From NCBI GenBank assembly GCA_036867785.1, contig CP145420.1, positions 372,001 through 436,000 of the forward strand: a DNA stretch of 64,000 nucleotides, read 5' to 3'. The notes below the pieces were generated by a model that saw nothing but the letters and a program-made list of their open reading frames with translations, had not been told where the DNA came from and made no database searches. This stretch comes from Plasmodiophora brassicae (lineage: Eukaryota; Endomyxa: Phytomyxea; Phytomyxea; Plasmodiophorida). Shown here piece after piece: positions 45,393 through 57,147 of this stretch (position 1 is its first letter; every line of letters starts with the position of its first letter). A program made the translations under genes and the position numbers.

Positions 45393-46482
45393 TCATTTGC
45401 GGTACATGGGGCGCAGGAACAGGCGCAGCGCAGGGGATTTGTCGGCGACGCGTTTGGGGAAGATCAGGCCGTTGCGTTTCGAGTATTTCGCCAGGGCCGT
45501 CGCCGACTCGTGCGTGATGAATCGGTTCTCGAGCAGATCGTAGATGTTGACGTGCACGGACTGGAGCCGCTGCAACGCTTCCGTCGTCGACGTCGCCGTG
45601 CCCAAGTTCAGAGCGAGCAGCCAGGAGTTCAATACCACCGGGTCGTTCACGACGATCAGTGCTCGACGGTTGGCATCGGTCTTCCAGCTGCTGCGACGCT
45701 TGGGTTCCTGTACCGGTGCCTGCGTTGCTTGCACCTGCCGCATCTGTCGCCTGTACTGACGGGTCTTGCGCCTCCAGAACGCCCAGACCCGATTCCGGTG
45801 CTCAGCCATGAGCGCGTCGTACGACACGCCCGGCCTGGCGTTATGGAGGCTGAGTTTCAACGCCGCACGATGATTGCGCTTGTCGTTCATGTAGATCGAC
45901 AGCAACCGGTTGTGCTCCCTGATCTGCTCCTGCGTCATACTTTTGGTCGGAACCGGATGCCAGCCGGCAGACGGGTGAAACGCAGCCGCTTGGGCAGACA
46001 GCCTCGACGTGGCTGCCGCTCTCAGAACGCGCTGCTCTTCAGCACGACGTTCCTCGTCAATCTGAAGACGAGCAAGGCTCGGCGACGGTAGCCCCGCCTT
46101 CTGCTGTTCCGCATCGCCAGAAAGCTTCAGGTTCTTCTGTGGAGATTTCTGCTGATGCTGTTGGACGGCTTTAGGCGCGACGGATTTGAACAGGACCACC
46201 TTCGAGACGTCATCATGAGTGGCCCACAGAATAAAGGGCAGGGTCCTCACCTCGAGGTCATCGTCGGATTTGTGAGGGTCGTTCCATGTAGGGGGCGCTT
46301 TCGCTGCCCTACCAGCAGAAACGGGCATCTTGGGAAACTGTGACGTCAGTCAGACACGTTCACGTGCGTCGTGCAACGCTGCGTACCCATTCAGGGGCGG
46401 CGCCGTTCAGCGCGACGCGAACCCGCGGCGCGATCTTGACCGGCGCGCTCTTGATCGCGTCGATGAATTTGTCCTTGTTCAT
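45393..46482 (-). CDS. uncharacterised 349-aa basic protein
   Basis: The main exon (45393-46337) is a 314-codon frame. I add a first exon 46378-46482 (MNKDKFIDAIKSAPVKIAPR…EWVRS) joined in phase over a 40-nt intron. Without it the main exon can still start at its own ATG (46328). Sequence features: an N-terminal segment LPFILWATHDDVSKVVLFKS, a Gln/Lys-rich middle, a basic helical region (FWRRKTRQYRRQMRQVQ) and a C-terminal globular stretch (DPVVLNSWLLALNLGTATST). No domain was recognised. The neighbouring ROMO1 and UBZ genes give no clear hint. Confidence 0.7.
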
Positions 46483-46787
46483 GGCTGTTCAGCTCTGTCC
46501 CAAACGGCCGCTGACAGGCGTTGTGACGAATGGACGGACGGTCACGCGCGCACGTGTTGACGTCAACGATTGTCGGGGGGTCGGCGGCCATTGTTGACTC
46601 ACTGCCCGGGATTCGCCTCCGGGCGACGTGATGAGCGCACGACTCCTCCTGCGCGCGATGCCACGTCCGCGGCCGCCAATCCGGCACAAGTCGGTCCCAC
46701 TGGATTCGTCGCGTGACGTGCCTGAAGAGCCGGATCCGGGCGGCCGGGACGACGTCAGTGCGCGCGGCGGAGTCGCTGGCATCGACG

Positions 46788-47772
46788 ATGGCGACCTCGT
46801 GCATGGTCTGCTGCGGGTCGCTGGCCAGGATGACGGTCCAGGAGCGTACCGCGCACGTCAACGACTGCCTGGACGGGAACAGGGCGGTCGACGCCTGCCC
46901 CGTCTGCGCCGTATCCATGGCGCACCTGACCGTCGCCGAGCGGAACGCCCACGGTCGCCGGCCTTCCTGCGCGCGCCTTGTCGATCGTTGGGATCTGATT
47001 CGGTGCTACGACAGTCGACGAGTGCTCAGATCGCAAGGACGACGACGATTTCGTGGACGACTCCGTCCTGAACGCGTTCGATTCCGTCGACGGGGCCATT
47101 GACGTTGGCCGACCGACGTTCCAGTGCTGGGTCTGCGCCAAGGTGTTCAACGCGCGCGCTCCCGTCAAGTCGCGGCTGCAACACCTGGTGGAGTGCACGA
47201 GGGTCCCCATGGAGGTGCTTCAGGAGATATTCGTCGGGGGCGGTGGTGACGATGACAACGACGAGGAAGACCGTGCCGAACGATGGGAACGGTGTCGCGG
47301 CACGGCGCCGGCCAGGATCGTGGCCAGCATTCGCCGGCAGCTTGCCGTCGTCGACCGGCAGCTGCTAAGCCTGAACCTGTGCAGGCAGAACCTGCAGGTC
47401 CAGCTCGACAGGGCAATGTCGATCGCGTCCCGTTTGCCGCAATGGGAGCGAAGCGCGGTCATGAGCGCCGCCGTGCCAGAACGCCCAGCAATTGTTGCTG
47501 AGGTGGTCGAAGGCAACGTCGGCACAGCTGTGACAGAACAGGCGGCCAGCGCACAGCGGAAGCCGGCCTTGAAGGAAAGCGTTCTTGGAAAGCGGTTCGC
47601 CAGGGTAGCGGACCTGCCGGGCCCGGAAGACATGCGACGATGTCTAGAGAGGGAGGATGACGATGAGGAGGAGGACGATTCCAATCAAGCGGCAGCCCCC
47701 GTTCGAGACGTAACACGAGGTGTCTGCTTTGCTGTGCGTTCTGCGCTCACCCAGTTATGTGTCGATAGGTGA
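46788..47772 (+). CDS. tandem UBZ-like zinc-finger protein (SLX4/RAD18-type fingers)
   Basis: Two exons, 46788-46953 and 47030-47772 (intron 76 nt), in phase, give 302 aa. Two C-x2-C…H-x3-C fingers sit at the N-terminus (CMVCCGSLARMTVQERTAHV then NDCLDG; CPVCAVSMAHLTVAERNAHD) and a third begins at the next exon (FQCWVCAKVFNARAPVKSRL, QHLVEC). The pattern C-x2-C, 12-14 residues with R-x-x-H, then C-L-D resembles UBZ4 fingers of SLX4, RAD18 and FAN1, which bind ubiquitin at DNA damage. An acidic run (DDDEEEDD) lies near the C-terminus. No nuclease or SAP domain is seen. The frame is open upstream of the ATG, so an earlier exon is possible. Confidence 0.7.
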
Positions 47773-47931
47773 ATCCGTTTGTCGGGTGTTTCACCCAGGC
47801 CGATAGCGATTAAGACATAATGTATATTCGATGACGTGTGTCAAGGATGATGATCGTCAGACAACGTCTGCAGGATAGCGTTTCGGGAGAGCGAACCGCG
47901 AGCGGCGGCCTCAGGGCGGACCCAGGACGCA

Positions 47932-48307
47932 TCAACGACTCCGATCGACTGCGATCTTCTGGCGCTTCTCGAGGATGTCAATCCAACGCTGAACGAGCAG
48001 CTGGCACAAACAAACAGTTAGTATCGGCCAGGCGCGCCGCGGGCCATGGGCCATTGGACCTCGGTGTTCACGGCCGTCGTTTCGAATGCCCCCAGTTGAC
48101 TGCTGAGGACCTGGAACGACTGTACCAACCCTGAGCAACGTTGTACACGTGCCACAGGTCGAGCCGTACCTCCCCAACTGAGCGAATGGCCTTGGCGCAC
48201 CGGTCGTACATTGCGATGCGGTCGGCCGCGTCCAGCGGTCCTTCGTCGGACGCCATTGCGCGGTCCCGGGCGCGCAATACAGAGTGGGTAACCATCAATG
48301 TGCTCAT
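47932..48307 (-). CDS. small coiled-coil protein, DASH-Dad2-like size and layout
   Basis: Three exons in phase from the ATG at 48307 give 85 aa. The second intron has a perfect yeast-type branch site (tactaac). The C-terminal half is helical: YDRCAKAIRSVGEVLSSQLG, then TTAVNTELLVQRWIDILEKR. A helix followed by N-T-E-x2-V-x2-W-x2-I-L resembles the C-terminal signature of fungal Dad2 (DASH ring complex) or BLOC-type small subunits, but the match is weak. It starts 22 bp from the stop of the FANCM-type gene, same strand. Confidence 0.6.
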
Positions 48308-48328
48308 GGATGGATAACATCCAAGTCC

Positions 48329-51300
48329 CTAAGTCGGTGTATTACTGCCCGAGTAGTCCTGCGTCGATGGAGGAGTTGATGCTGGCTGGCTCAGCAGCGA
48401 CCGCAGATACATGGCTCGATCATCCGAGCGAACGGAGGGCGACTGAGAAACGCAGACAAAGCTGGAACGGAAGTTAGCCAACGTAGCGAACGGCGGATGA
48501 CAAAGGACACCTGTCGTTTTCAGTGCCGGATGAGCAGAGTTCATCGGAGCTGGCATCGGACGACTGCTCTGCTTCCAAGTCGACGAACCCTTTACCCCTC
48601 TTCTGGATGTACTCCCGTACGGAAGCAGTTGACATTGGCGATTGTTGTGATGGGCTCACGCTGATGGCCGCTCGCTTTTGAAGTCGCTGGCAGACGTGAG
48701 TAGAGAACCATGTAAGAGCGGACCTGATGACTTACTTGGTACGACGGCTTCACAGGTTTGCCAGGGACGGTCAAAGGCACACCGTTCGTAGGGCGTATTC
48801 TGCGACGACGCTTGACCGGTGTTGCCGATGATGGGGCGTCAACACCAGATGGGCTCTTCAGCTCTGGAGCAACCGGACCAGGGGGTGGGCTCCTCAGCTG
48901 GGAAACCGGATGGGGCACGAGAAATGGTGAGTTGACGCCGGAGATAGGCGAAGCCACCAGGCTGGCGCACGAGGGTCGGTCAGACGTTCGCCCATTAGGA
49001 GAGGAGACCGGTTCTGAAATAACTGATGGAAATAACTTCGAAGTTGGAGGTCTGCTGATATTTGCATCAACGAGCGCTGCAGGACTAAGGAGTGACGATA
49101 GGTTAGACTGTCCTTCGAGTGGAACGGGTGGAGCATCCCGATTGAGTGATGACAATGCCAGTGACGCGTTCTTGAGGTAGATGTCCCGGATCGACACGCG
49201 CCTTCTGGCTCTCGACGTGCCGAGTTGGGAACTGACATTGCCTCGCTGAGATGAAGGCATTTCTGGCACAGCACATGGTTGCACGGTAGCGTGCGGATGA
49301 TGTTCACTGGTCGTCTCCCGGATTTCGTAAGGAAGGCAGAAGCGCGGATACGTTAACGGGAAGCCAGGGAAACCGGTATCACAAGGAACGTGTGAGACAC
49401 CACGCAACCGAACTTTCTCGGGATGAACCGTCGGAGCAGCCGACCTGCTGCTCGCCAGCATCTCAACGACTTGAATTATACAGGATGATAGACGCTTGCG
49501 GTCGCCCCAATGCAACAGGCGAGAATCGGAACCGTGGCTCGAGGCGCTGACCTAACAAACCAGCAAGGTTCAGCGTCAGGTTTGTCAGTGCGGTTTTCAC
49601 GTACAGGGGCGCATACCTGTTGTCCACTGGAAACGGCAGTACCTAACCGGGGCCCACCTTGACCAGTACTAGAAGCCTGGCGCGACAAAACTGGAGCAGA
49701 GTTTGATGCTGCAGCGACACCTTGACCAGGTGCGGTGCCACGAAGAACAGGGCCGGTGCCCGTCAAAGGATCCAGTCCAATTTCGTCCAGCATTGCATGG
49801 AGCTCGTCATCGCTGCCCCGGACCGGTGAAACCGGTGTCGGAGATGTCACAAGCGCGAATGGTGACACTGGCGACTTGGGTGGCGCTGCCCTGCACGGTC
49901 GTCGCAGAGGACTGACAAACTCTGCTTGGCTGCTCATGGCGGCCTCGACACGAAGATCGACAATCTTTTTCATCACGCGTATCAGGATCATGGATGTCGA
50001 TGAACGAGTAGAAATACGAGCGGCAGATGGCAAAAGTAACTGTGAACATGGAGATGTGAATACGACCCTGAATGAACCCATCGAGCGCATACTTGTTCCG
50101 CTTGTGAAATGTACTTCAGCTGCGGCCGTTGGTCTGTAGGCAGGTAGCAGCAGAAATCGAACTCTCGTTTCTGAATGCCTGACAATGGGGAAAACTTGGA
50201 CGTTGGTGCCTAGGGTTAACGGTCTAATGATCAACCGGACTCTGAAGCGCATATTAGACATACTTTTGTTGCAGGCCTAGGATTAGGCGCCATGGCTTGA
50301 AGAGGACTGATGCGGCAAAGTTCGAACCGAATCTGCGGTACAATTCCTGGAGGATGGATAACACCTTCATCAAGCTTCACTAACTGGAACGATTTGGATG
50401 CAAGCATCTTGTTGATGGCATTCCTTTTGAACATAGCTGCAGCATGAGCTCGAGCTTCGTCACCCTCCATCACGAGAAAAACGCATCGACCGTCGCGCTA
50501 ACGTTTCAGGCCAGAATCGTCAGTAAGCGAGAACAGTCCGTTACCGCAGACTAACCTTGCGGCCGGTTCGACCCATTCGTTGGACAGTTCTCTTAATGGA
50601 TGCCGATGAATCGAACGAAACGACGAGGTCCACCTCACCGATGTCTAGCCCTTCTTCGGCAACGCATGTCGCCACAAGAACGTTGTTGTATCCGCGTCGG
50701 AAACATTCAAGTGTCTATCGAGCACCGCGTAAATACCAGGAATTGAAAGCTAAAGAATGGCAATTTGCGAACCTCTGTTTGTTCTTTAGAATTCATGCCT
50801 TTTCCAGAACCTATGGTGCCGTATCAGTAAAATCTTGTGACACAGATCATCACAGAGTGACCTCTGGAACTGTTCTGGCCGATAAATGGCACTGCCGATA
50901 TAACAGGTTGCAGACCGCTGTTGAGATGATCACATATCTCACGGACGCTGGCGGCGAGATCAGAAAAGGAAGGGGGACCCGCAAATAGTATGCCGACCTC
51001 GTCTTGTAATCAGTGAAGACGATAGCTTTGCTCGTACCAAACTGCATAAAGTGCTCTTGTAAAATGCGGCGTAACTCGTCGAATTTGGGATGAAAGCTGC
51101 TGTTCTTCGCGATTGTTTGCCTGCACCTAACGTTAGCACCACTACAAAGCCCAACGTTCGAGACCACGCGTTACTCGGCAAGTGCGACCATCATGGTGAA
51201 TTCTTCATAGTTGGCCACGGCTCTTCTGTTGCTGGACATTGCTTTGGGCCCGTGCACGAATTCCTCCTTCGCCTTGTCAAGAAATGCTGCAATCATGACT

Positions 51301-52918
51301 TGGACTCAGTGGTGCATTCGATTTGAATGCTGGCGTTGATACCTTTCACAGAGTAGTTGGAAAGAAGTTCTTTACAGAACGACAGCGCGCCAAGAGCGCT
51401 TGCAGCATTGAGAATGGGGAATTGCCGCCCCTGAGCGAACCACACGTCAGGACACAACCAGACCCGCGGTCAACTCAGCAGAGTGCACCCTGTCGATGCG
51501 CCGTTCTGCAATCTCGCGAGAAACTTCTTTGTTGTAGTAGAATTGTGAGTACTTCTGGTGAGGGAGGGGCTATACACTCAGGCGCATCAGCACAACCAAT
51601 AAACAATGGGCGAAGAGTGGACACGCATCACATTGATGTTGTGGGACAGAAGCGCAGACAGGAGACGCTCGAACAGCTGGTCCAGCAATATCTAAGGGAA
51701 CAATTACCAGCATGACCAGGGACCAGCAATACCTGGCGAACCTGAATATTCAAAGCGTCCCTCGTTTGTTGAACCGTGATGACCTCCTCGAGGCGTCCTT
51801 TCACATACCTGCCAATGGCTTACGAGAGGAAACGCCGAGATATATCCAGAAGACCGACTGTTTAACGTCAGGGCTGTCCCGATCGAAGGCAACAATATCG
51901 CCAATTCTCAGGACGTCGATTAGCTTCTGGACATCGGCCTTCGTGGTACCGGGTGTTGCTGATAAAGCCAAGATCCGGCACGGACCGCCAACTGAATAAC
52001 GCGCCTCAACAATGGAGGTCATGGCAGCGTTGCCGGTCGCCTTGTGCGCCTAACATGACAAGAGGGTAAGCAAGTACATACTGACACGGACGATCGACGA
52101 CTGGACCTCGTCAATAACAATGCACACAATCTGATCGAGCGGGCATATTCCACACTTGATGTCGTTCTGGATGGTCTCAGGAGCGCAGAAGAAAACTCGG
52201 TACTTGGACCATAGCTCGGAACGGAGCCTGATATAGGTCGTCAGAACGGGAGGCCATTAGGAATGCAGATTCATGCGATGGACCTTGGTTCCACGTCCAA
52301 GAGTACTGTGACGGCACCTGGTGGTATTGGAGCTGTCTCACAGCACGCTTGTGCCTAGTCACGTGCAGTTAGAGCACATCGGAAGAAGGGAACAGCAGAC
52401 GTGTGTAAGTACCTGTTGAGCGACCAGCGCTCTTGTAGGAGCAACAAAGACGCACTTGCCGGTTGGATACCATCGGAGCATATTCGAAATAAGAACAGCG
52501 GCGATAAACGTCTTGCCTGTTCCATTCTATTAGCAACGCGATGCCGCCTTGCGCATGGCATATGTCTAGGTACCAAGCCCCGTCGGAAGCGCCACCAACG
52601 AATTATGCTGCACGTTGCAGTAATTATTAGGAGAACGGTTTCCACGTGGCAGCAGGGCTGCCCCACCTTCACAGCAGCCATGACGCATTTCACTTGATAC
52701 TCCCGACGCTCGCCGTTCATCGGATACACAATCCTGGCGAGCTGGGTCGGGTCGGAGCACGCCCTGATGGCCGGCAGCCCATCGTTGAACCGTCGTACGG
52801 CATCCCATGCGCCCGGGTCATCAGCCACGTCTGGGACCGACGCCGGGGCACGTGCGAAGTACGCGTCGACCCGGCGCTGCGTCAGCCCCGGACTGGCCGT
52901 CCTCGATGGCCGCACCAT
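48329..52918 (-). CDS. FANCM: FANCM/Mph1-family DNA helicase
   Basis: Many exons with 40-70-nt introns. N-terminal motifs after splicing: [40 protein letters not shown] (Walker A), [47 protein letters not shown] (motif II) and [20 protein letters not shown] (motif III). The second helicase lobe shows [20 protein letters not shown], then [20 protein letters not shown], and [14 protein letters not shown] (motif VI). The C-terminal about 500 residues are Ser/Pro-rich and end in [20 protein letters not shown] and [20 protein letters not shown] remodels forks and recombination intermediates. Residues 14-21, QRRVDAYF, are a near-perfect PCNA-interacting (PIP) box. The start at 52918 is the first ATG. 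Some middle exon borders were not checked base by base. Confidence 0.9.
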
Positions 52919-53700
52919 GAAAGACGACTGACTACCTACGTGCGGGTACCACGCCACCCCATGCGCAGTGGCTGGGCCAGTGGGCCACTTAACAATCCAC
53001 GGGGTCGGTATGAACACAGCGATTACACGATCAGCACAGGGGGCACACGTGCAGGTACAAGGGCAACGAGCCAGGTCGATGCTGGGCAGGGATGGCAGAT
53101 GGCGGCACAAGTTGTGCCATCACGCGCAGTACCTAGTCGATTCCGGCACCGAGCGCTGCCATTGAATGGTTTGGTGGACGAGAAAACACTGTTGGCCGCC
53201 GACGGCTAGCTGATTCGGAATGGGAACTTGTCAAGCTGTGAAAAGCTACTTTAAACAGATTAATGACACGAGCGGAGCGACGCGAAACAAGTCAAGGGAA
53301 ACGGTATAAACAAAGGGTATCACGGTGGCAGCATTCCGTCCACGATCTGTAATTTTCATGCGAGCCCAGCAGTGCTGTTCATGGTCTTCCTGGACGGTGG
53401 GTATAGCGGCGCTAGGTGTTTCGTATGGGCCAACATGCCGGCACGCGTCCGAAGGTTCACCTTGTGGAGCTCTGCAGCCGGCTCGGGTACAAGAGTACTC
53501 CGCCAGCAGAACGCCAGCATCCCTCTGGCCTGGTAGTGCCAGCCCATCACCCGTGTACTGGGCTCATCGCGCCTGGACGATATCGGAACGGGAACGAGGT
53601 TCGCTCAGTCTTGTCGACATCACTTTGTCGATCCACTGTGCCATAGCGTCTATGCCGGGGTTTCACATCCCGGCATACCTTGTGTCACGGTTCGTCCACC
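52919..53700. other. intergenic or unresolved
   Basis: Upstream region of the helicase plus about 600 bp with open but unsupported frames on both strands (e.g. plus MVFLDGGYSGARCFVWANMP from about 53378). No domain, repeat or RNA gene was recognised. Confidence 0.3.
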
Positions 53701-54150
53701 GCCTCTGACGCTCAAGCGAGATCCCCTTTGCTCTGGCCCTTTCGGCTGCACTTCTCGAAAGTACGACTTTGGGGAGCGGCCCGCTCCGCGGGCCGTTGCA
53801 ACTCCCAACGCGACGTGCTCGCGACGTGACGACGGCACTGCCGCTGCTTCGCTTCGCGTTTCGTTCATCGCGTGCCGCCGTCTGCGTATCAACTACGTTT
53901 CGTTCCTCGCCTGCCACCAACTGCCCACGGAGCGGCGTGACAGTGGTCAGCAGACTCAGCACACGCGAACCGACAAGTTAGTATGGCACTGGTACCGTTC
54001 CGCACTTTCGGCTGTTGGACACCGGGGTTTTCCGGAGAGCTACATACCGTAGCTGCCGCTACTGAAGACGCAGGCCGCGCGCGTCCGCACATTCCAAAGT
54101 CTGCGCAATCAGCCTCGACTTCTGACTGAAGCGGCATTCCATCGATCGAG
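53701..54150 (+). other. long start-less open frame upstream of SKP1-RING gene
   Basis: A plus-strand frame without any ATG stays open from about 53715 to 54050 (e.g. CSRRDDGTAAASLRVSFIAC, RRLRINYVSFLACHQL) and reaches a GT donor (gtatgg). It may be an upstream exon of the SKP1-RING gene or of a separate short gene. A GC-rich hairpin (GGCCCGCTCCGCGGGCC) lies at about 53779-53795. Unresolved. Confidence 0.3.
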
Positions 54151-55105
54151 ATGCACAAGTACCAGCGCGCATGCTGTTTCAGACCTTCGACGGTGCCGCA
54201 TATCGCGACCGTGGCCTTCCTCGCTGGTCTTGGCCACGCTCTTATGCTTCTACCCTGCGACAGCAATGGCGAAATTTATGTGGCAGACGGGCGTGCCGTC
54301 CTGCACTCCTCTGTTCTTCTGCAGTGCGTCATGGATATATACCAGGAAGGCGGAACAGCCGACTCTTACAGTACCGTGCGGCTGGACGTCGCTACTGAGG
54401 AATTGCTCACGCTCGCGCAGTTCATGAACGATGTCGATGACGTATGTCGAACCGCTTCACAGTCTTTCACGACGATAAATCGAATCCACTGAATATCGCT
54501 CATGGGCTCACAGATCGTGGATGCCTGTCAGTGGGTGACCCAGAACATACCAGAACATACAGAAGCTGAACAAATTCGCCGGCTTCTGTCAGCCGCCAAC
54601 CGACTAGGTATTCATCTGTTCATCATCACTGTCGGCATATCGCTGCCACTGCCAGGGACACAGATGCGTGTCCTGCCACCACTCGAATTCTTTCGTGAGA
54701 GACTGGCGCTGCCGACTCTGAACACAGTTGGCCCCGCGATAACGGACCCTGACTTTGACCGGTGACGACCTCGTTTGATGTTATGGAATCCGTGACACTC
54801 GTGTTAAAGTATTGCGAATCATTTTCAGATCATCAGCGGACTGCAGCATCTGCCTGGAGCGACGACCCTCAGAGGCAATCCGAGCGCTGACCTGTGCGTC
54901 ACATACTTTGCACCGGTTCCACCAGCGTTGTATCGATCGCTGGATATTGGTATATGGCCACAACTCGTGCCCAATCTGCCGGAGAAGGATCGCGCACCAG
55001 TGCAGCAGGACCGTTCGGGTGCCAAGTCCACAGGGCGACTTCGAAATAGAGAAATGCTACGTCGATCACGTCCTCACCGGTTGGCAGATTTCTCATTACG
55101 GATGA
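54151..55105 (+). CDS. SKP1/Elongin-C-like domain fused to RING-H2 finger
   Basis: Three exons in phase (54151-54441, 54514-54761, 54829-55105; introns 72 and 67 nt) give 271 aa. Residues about 32-150 resemble the SKP1/Elongin C POZ fold: MLLPCDSNGEIYVADGRAVL, then HSSVLLQCVMD, STVRLDVATEELLTLAQFMN, and EQIRRLLSAANRLGIH (SKP1: …ELILAANYLDIKG). The last junction reads DPDFDR|SSADCSICLE, adding a RING-H2 at about 185-235: CSIC, LTCASHTLHRFHQRCIDRW, SCPIC. SKP1 normally bridges cullins to F-box proteins; here the adaptor fold is in one chain with the E2-binding RING. The SKP1 assignment is from pattern only. An earlier start exon is possible. Confidence 0.7.
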
Positions 55106-56104
55106 CATTCGGGGACAAAGATGACGCTGTCCCGATTGGAGACCTGACACGGTTCACACAGTTTCAATTACACATCAGTTTCGCGGATGTACTCGACGTG
55201 ATACGAAGCAGGCACGTTGGCATTCCTTGCACGAGGGAACGGTCACAGCTTGAGGACACGAGAAAGGACCTGGAACCAGATTGTTGCACCGCCGAGGTGA
55301 CATCCGTTGGTACCCGACTACGGGATGCGCCTCGTAGGACGGAGCTGACGCTGGCAAGGAGCGTTGGTTGGCTTAATATTATGAGTCGACGGCGAGTATT
55401 GCGCTGGTGGTCAGAGCAGCAGCAGCAGAAAGGACCACACTCAATGCGTGTTCGAGGTTCGGGACGATGACAGCTTTTGCTGCGTTTAACGTGCCCTTGC
55501 CGCAGCAGCAGCAGCAGCAACTGAGAGATACGATGACGCCACGTCGGTCCCGGTAGAGATCAGGTGGCCATCTCGTCTATGGACGTAGATCCAAAATGAC
55601 TGGTGGTGTACCATCCAGAACATACGCGATAGGACTGAGCCTCGTTGGCGTTCGTAGCTTATTCTACCATGCTGTCGTCTACTACTACAGCGAGGACAGA
55701 TTGGCCATGTATCGACTGTACGAATACAGTGGACGATTACGCTGGCGATCGTGATGTCGATGCAAGCTGTCATGAAAGACTTGCATCAGCTGCTTATTAC
55801 AGGTATTCTGCTGCAGCTGCCCTGACCAGTTGAGATCCCGGCACGAGTACAGCGTCACCGTTTAAACTTGGACGCGGACTGCTGATTCATTTACTCGGGC
55901 GGTATCTTCCTGCCTTCATCTGCCCTGCCGCACCCTCGGCACACCCCGACAACCTCATCAGCGTGGGAGTGACCTCCAGCGGCACCGCCTGACCCAACGA
56001 CTGATCAGCCCCTGACGGGTCGACTCGCCGGCACTGGCAGGGTCGCCCCAGTGACCTATTCCTGGCGTCTTGCCGCATTCGCGCAGTGGGCAGCCGGCTT
56101 CTTC
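55106..56104. other. unresolved region with CAG repeats
   Basis: Plus-strand ORF 55102-55470 (FADVLDVIRSRHVGIPC…) overlaps the SKP1-RING stop by ATGA. A minus-strand frame near 55380-55530 reads AKAVIVPNLEHALSVVLSAA. I cannot decide between them. CAG/CTG microsatellites occur at about 55414-55429 and 55502-55520. The rest to 56104 is probably the promoter and leader of the adenylate kinase gene. Confidence 0.3.
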
Positions 56105-57127
56105 ATGAAGCCGCTGCGCCCACGGGCGCTTGTACTCCTTGGGGCGCCCGGCGTTGGCAAAGGTATCATGGCGCACGTCAGCCTGCGATCCGCGTCTAAT
56201 CGCGCTTCCAGGCACCTATGCAACGCTGCTGAGTGCATGGCTCGGCATCGAGCATATCTCAACTGGTGATGCTATACGCAAACTGATCCGAGATGGGTCA
56301 CCCCAGGGGATGGTGTACAAGAAGTACGTCGACAATGGTATACATTGATGGACGTGGTTTTTAGGTCGTACAATCCAATACGGTCATAGGTGAACTTTTG
56401 CCAAATGTCATGATGAAGCCTTTGCTCGCGGAACTGCTCGCAGGCAAGAAGGACGTAATCATGGACGGGTTTGTGCCACAATCGGTATACTATATCTGTC
56501 CATTGAACGTCAATACTGCAGTTTTCCAAGAGAGGCTTCCCAAGTGGCCATGCTGGACACTGTGGCGGAAATTCGAGCTGTGCTGCTTCTAACGCTGAGG
56601 TCAGAAATCGACATTTCTATATGGTAGATGATGGTGTACGTATATGTATACTATAGACGTGATGTGCTGATCGAAAAGGTCGTCAAACGTCGTGTCTGCA
56701 CCGGCTGCAGCAAAATCTACAACTTGGCCGATATCAAACTGGGAACAATGAGGATGCCGCCGATGCCCCCCAAAGTTGCTGGCGTCTGCGATGACTGTCA
56801 TGGCCGCGTCGTCCAAAGGAATGATGACGCATTGGTGAGACTACGTTGTCCACGGGCATTCCCATTTCTAAACGTTTGTCTCAGGCTGTCGTTCTTAAGC
56901 GCTTGCACGATTACGACGCGAAACACGAACCGATAGTTGAAGAGTACTTGAAGAGGGACGTCGTCATTCCATTTGAACTTACCGGGGTACTGTTTTCCTG
57001 AACAGACGTTAACCGCGCTTTTCTAACGCTCCCCCTACAGGGTAAGAAAGAAATGTGGCCGGACATCCAGGAACTGTTTCGGGAGAAGGGTCTTGCGCCT
57101 GAATCGGAAATTACAGCGAAATTATGA
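56105..57127 (+). CDS. adenylate kinase with zinc-type LID
   Basis: Six introns remove 40-60 nt each, and all joins tested are in phase. The P-loop is restored by the first splice (VLLGAPGVGKG|TYATLL). Next come HISTGDAIRKLI (NMP-binding), KKYVDNGELLPN, DVIMDGFPREASQVAMLD (the DGFPR motif is made by splicing), a LID with CTGCSKIYN…CDDCHGR (four-Cys zinc site), and ALAVVLKRLHDYDAKHEPIV. It interconverts ATP + AMP and 2 ADP. The ATG at 56105 gives a protein starting four residues before the core. The frame is open upstream but lacks an ATG. It is convergent with the amidase, 20 bp apart. Confidence 0.9.
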
Positions 57128-57147
57128 TGTGAATTTAGTGGTACAGT

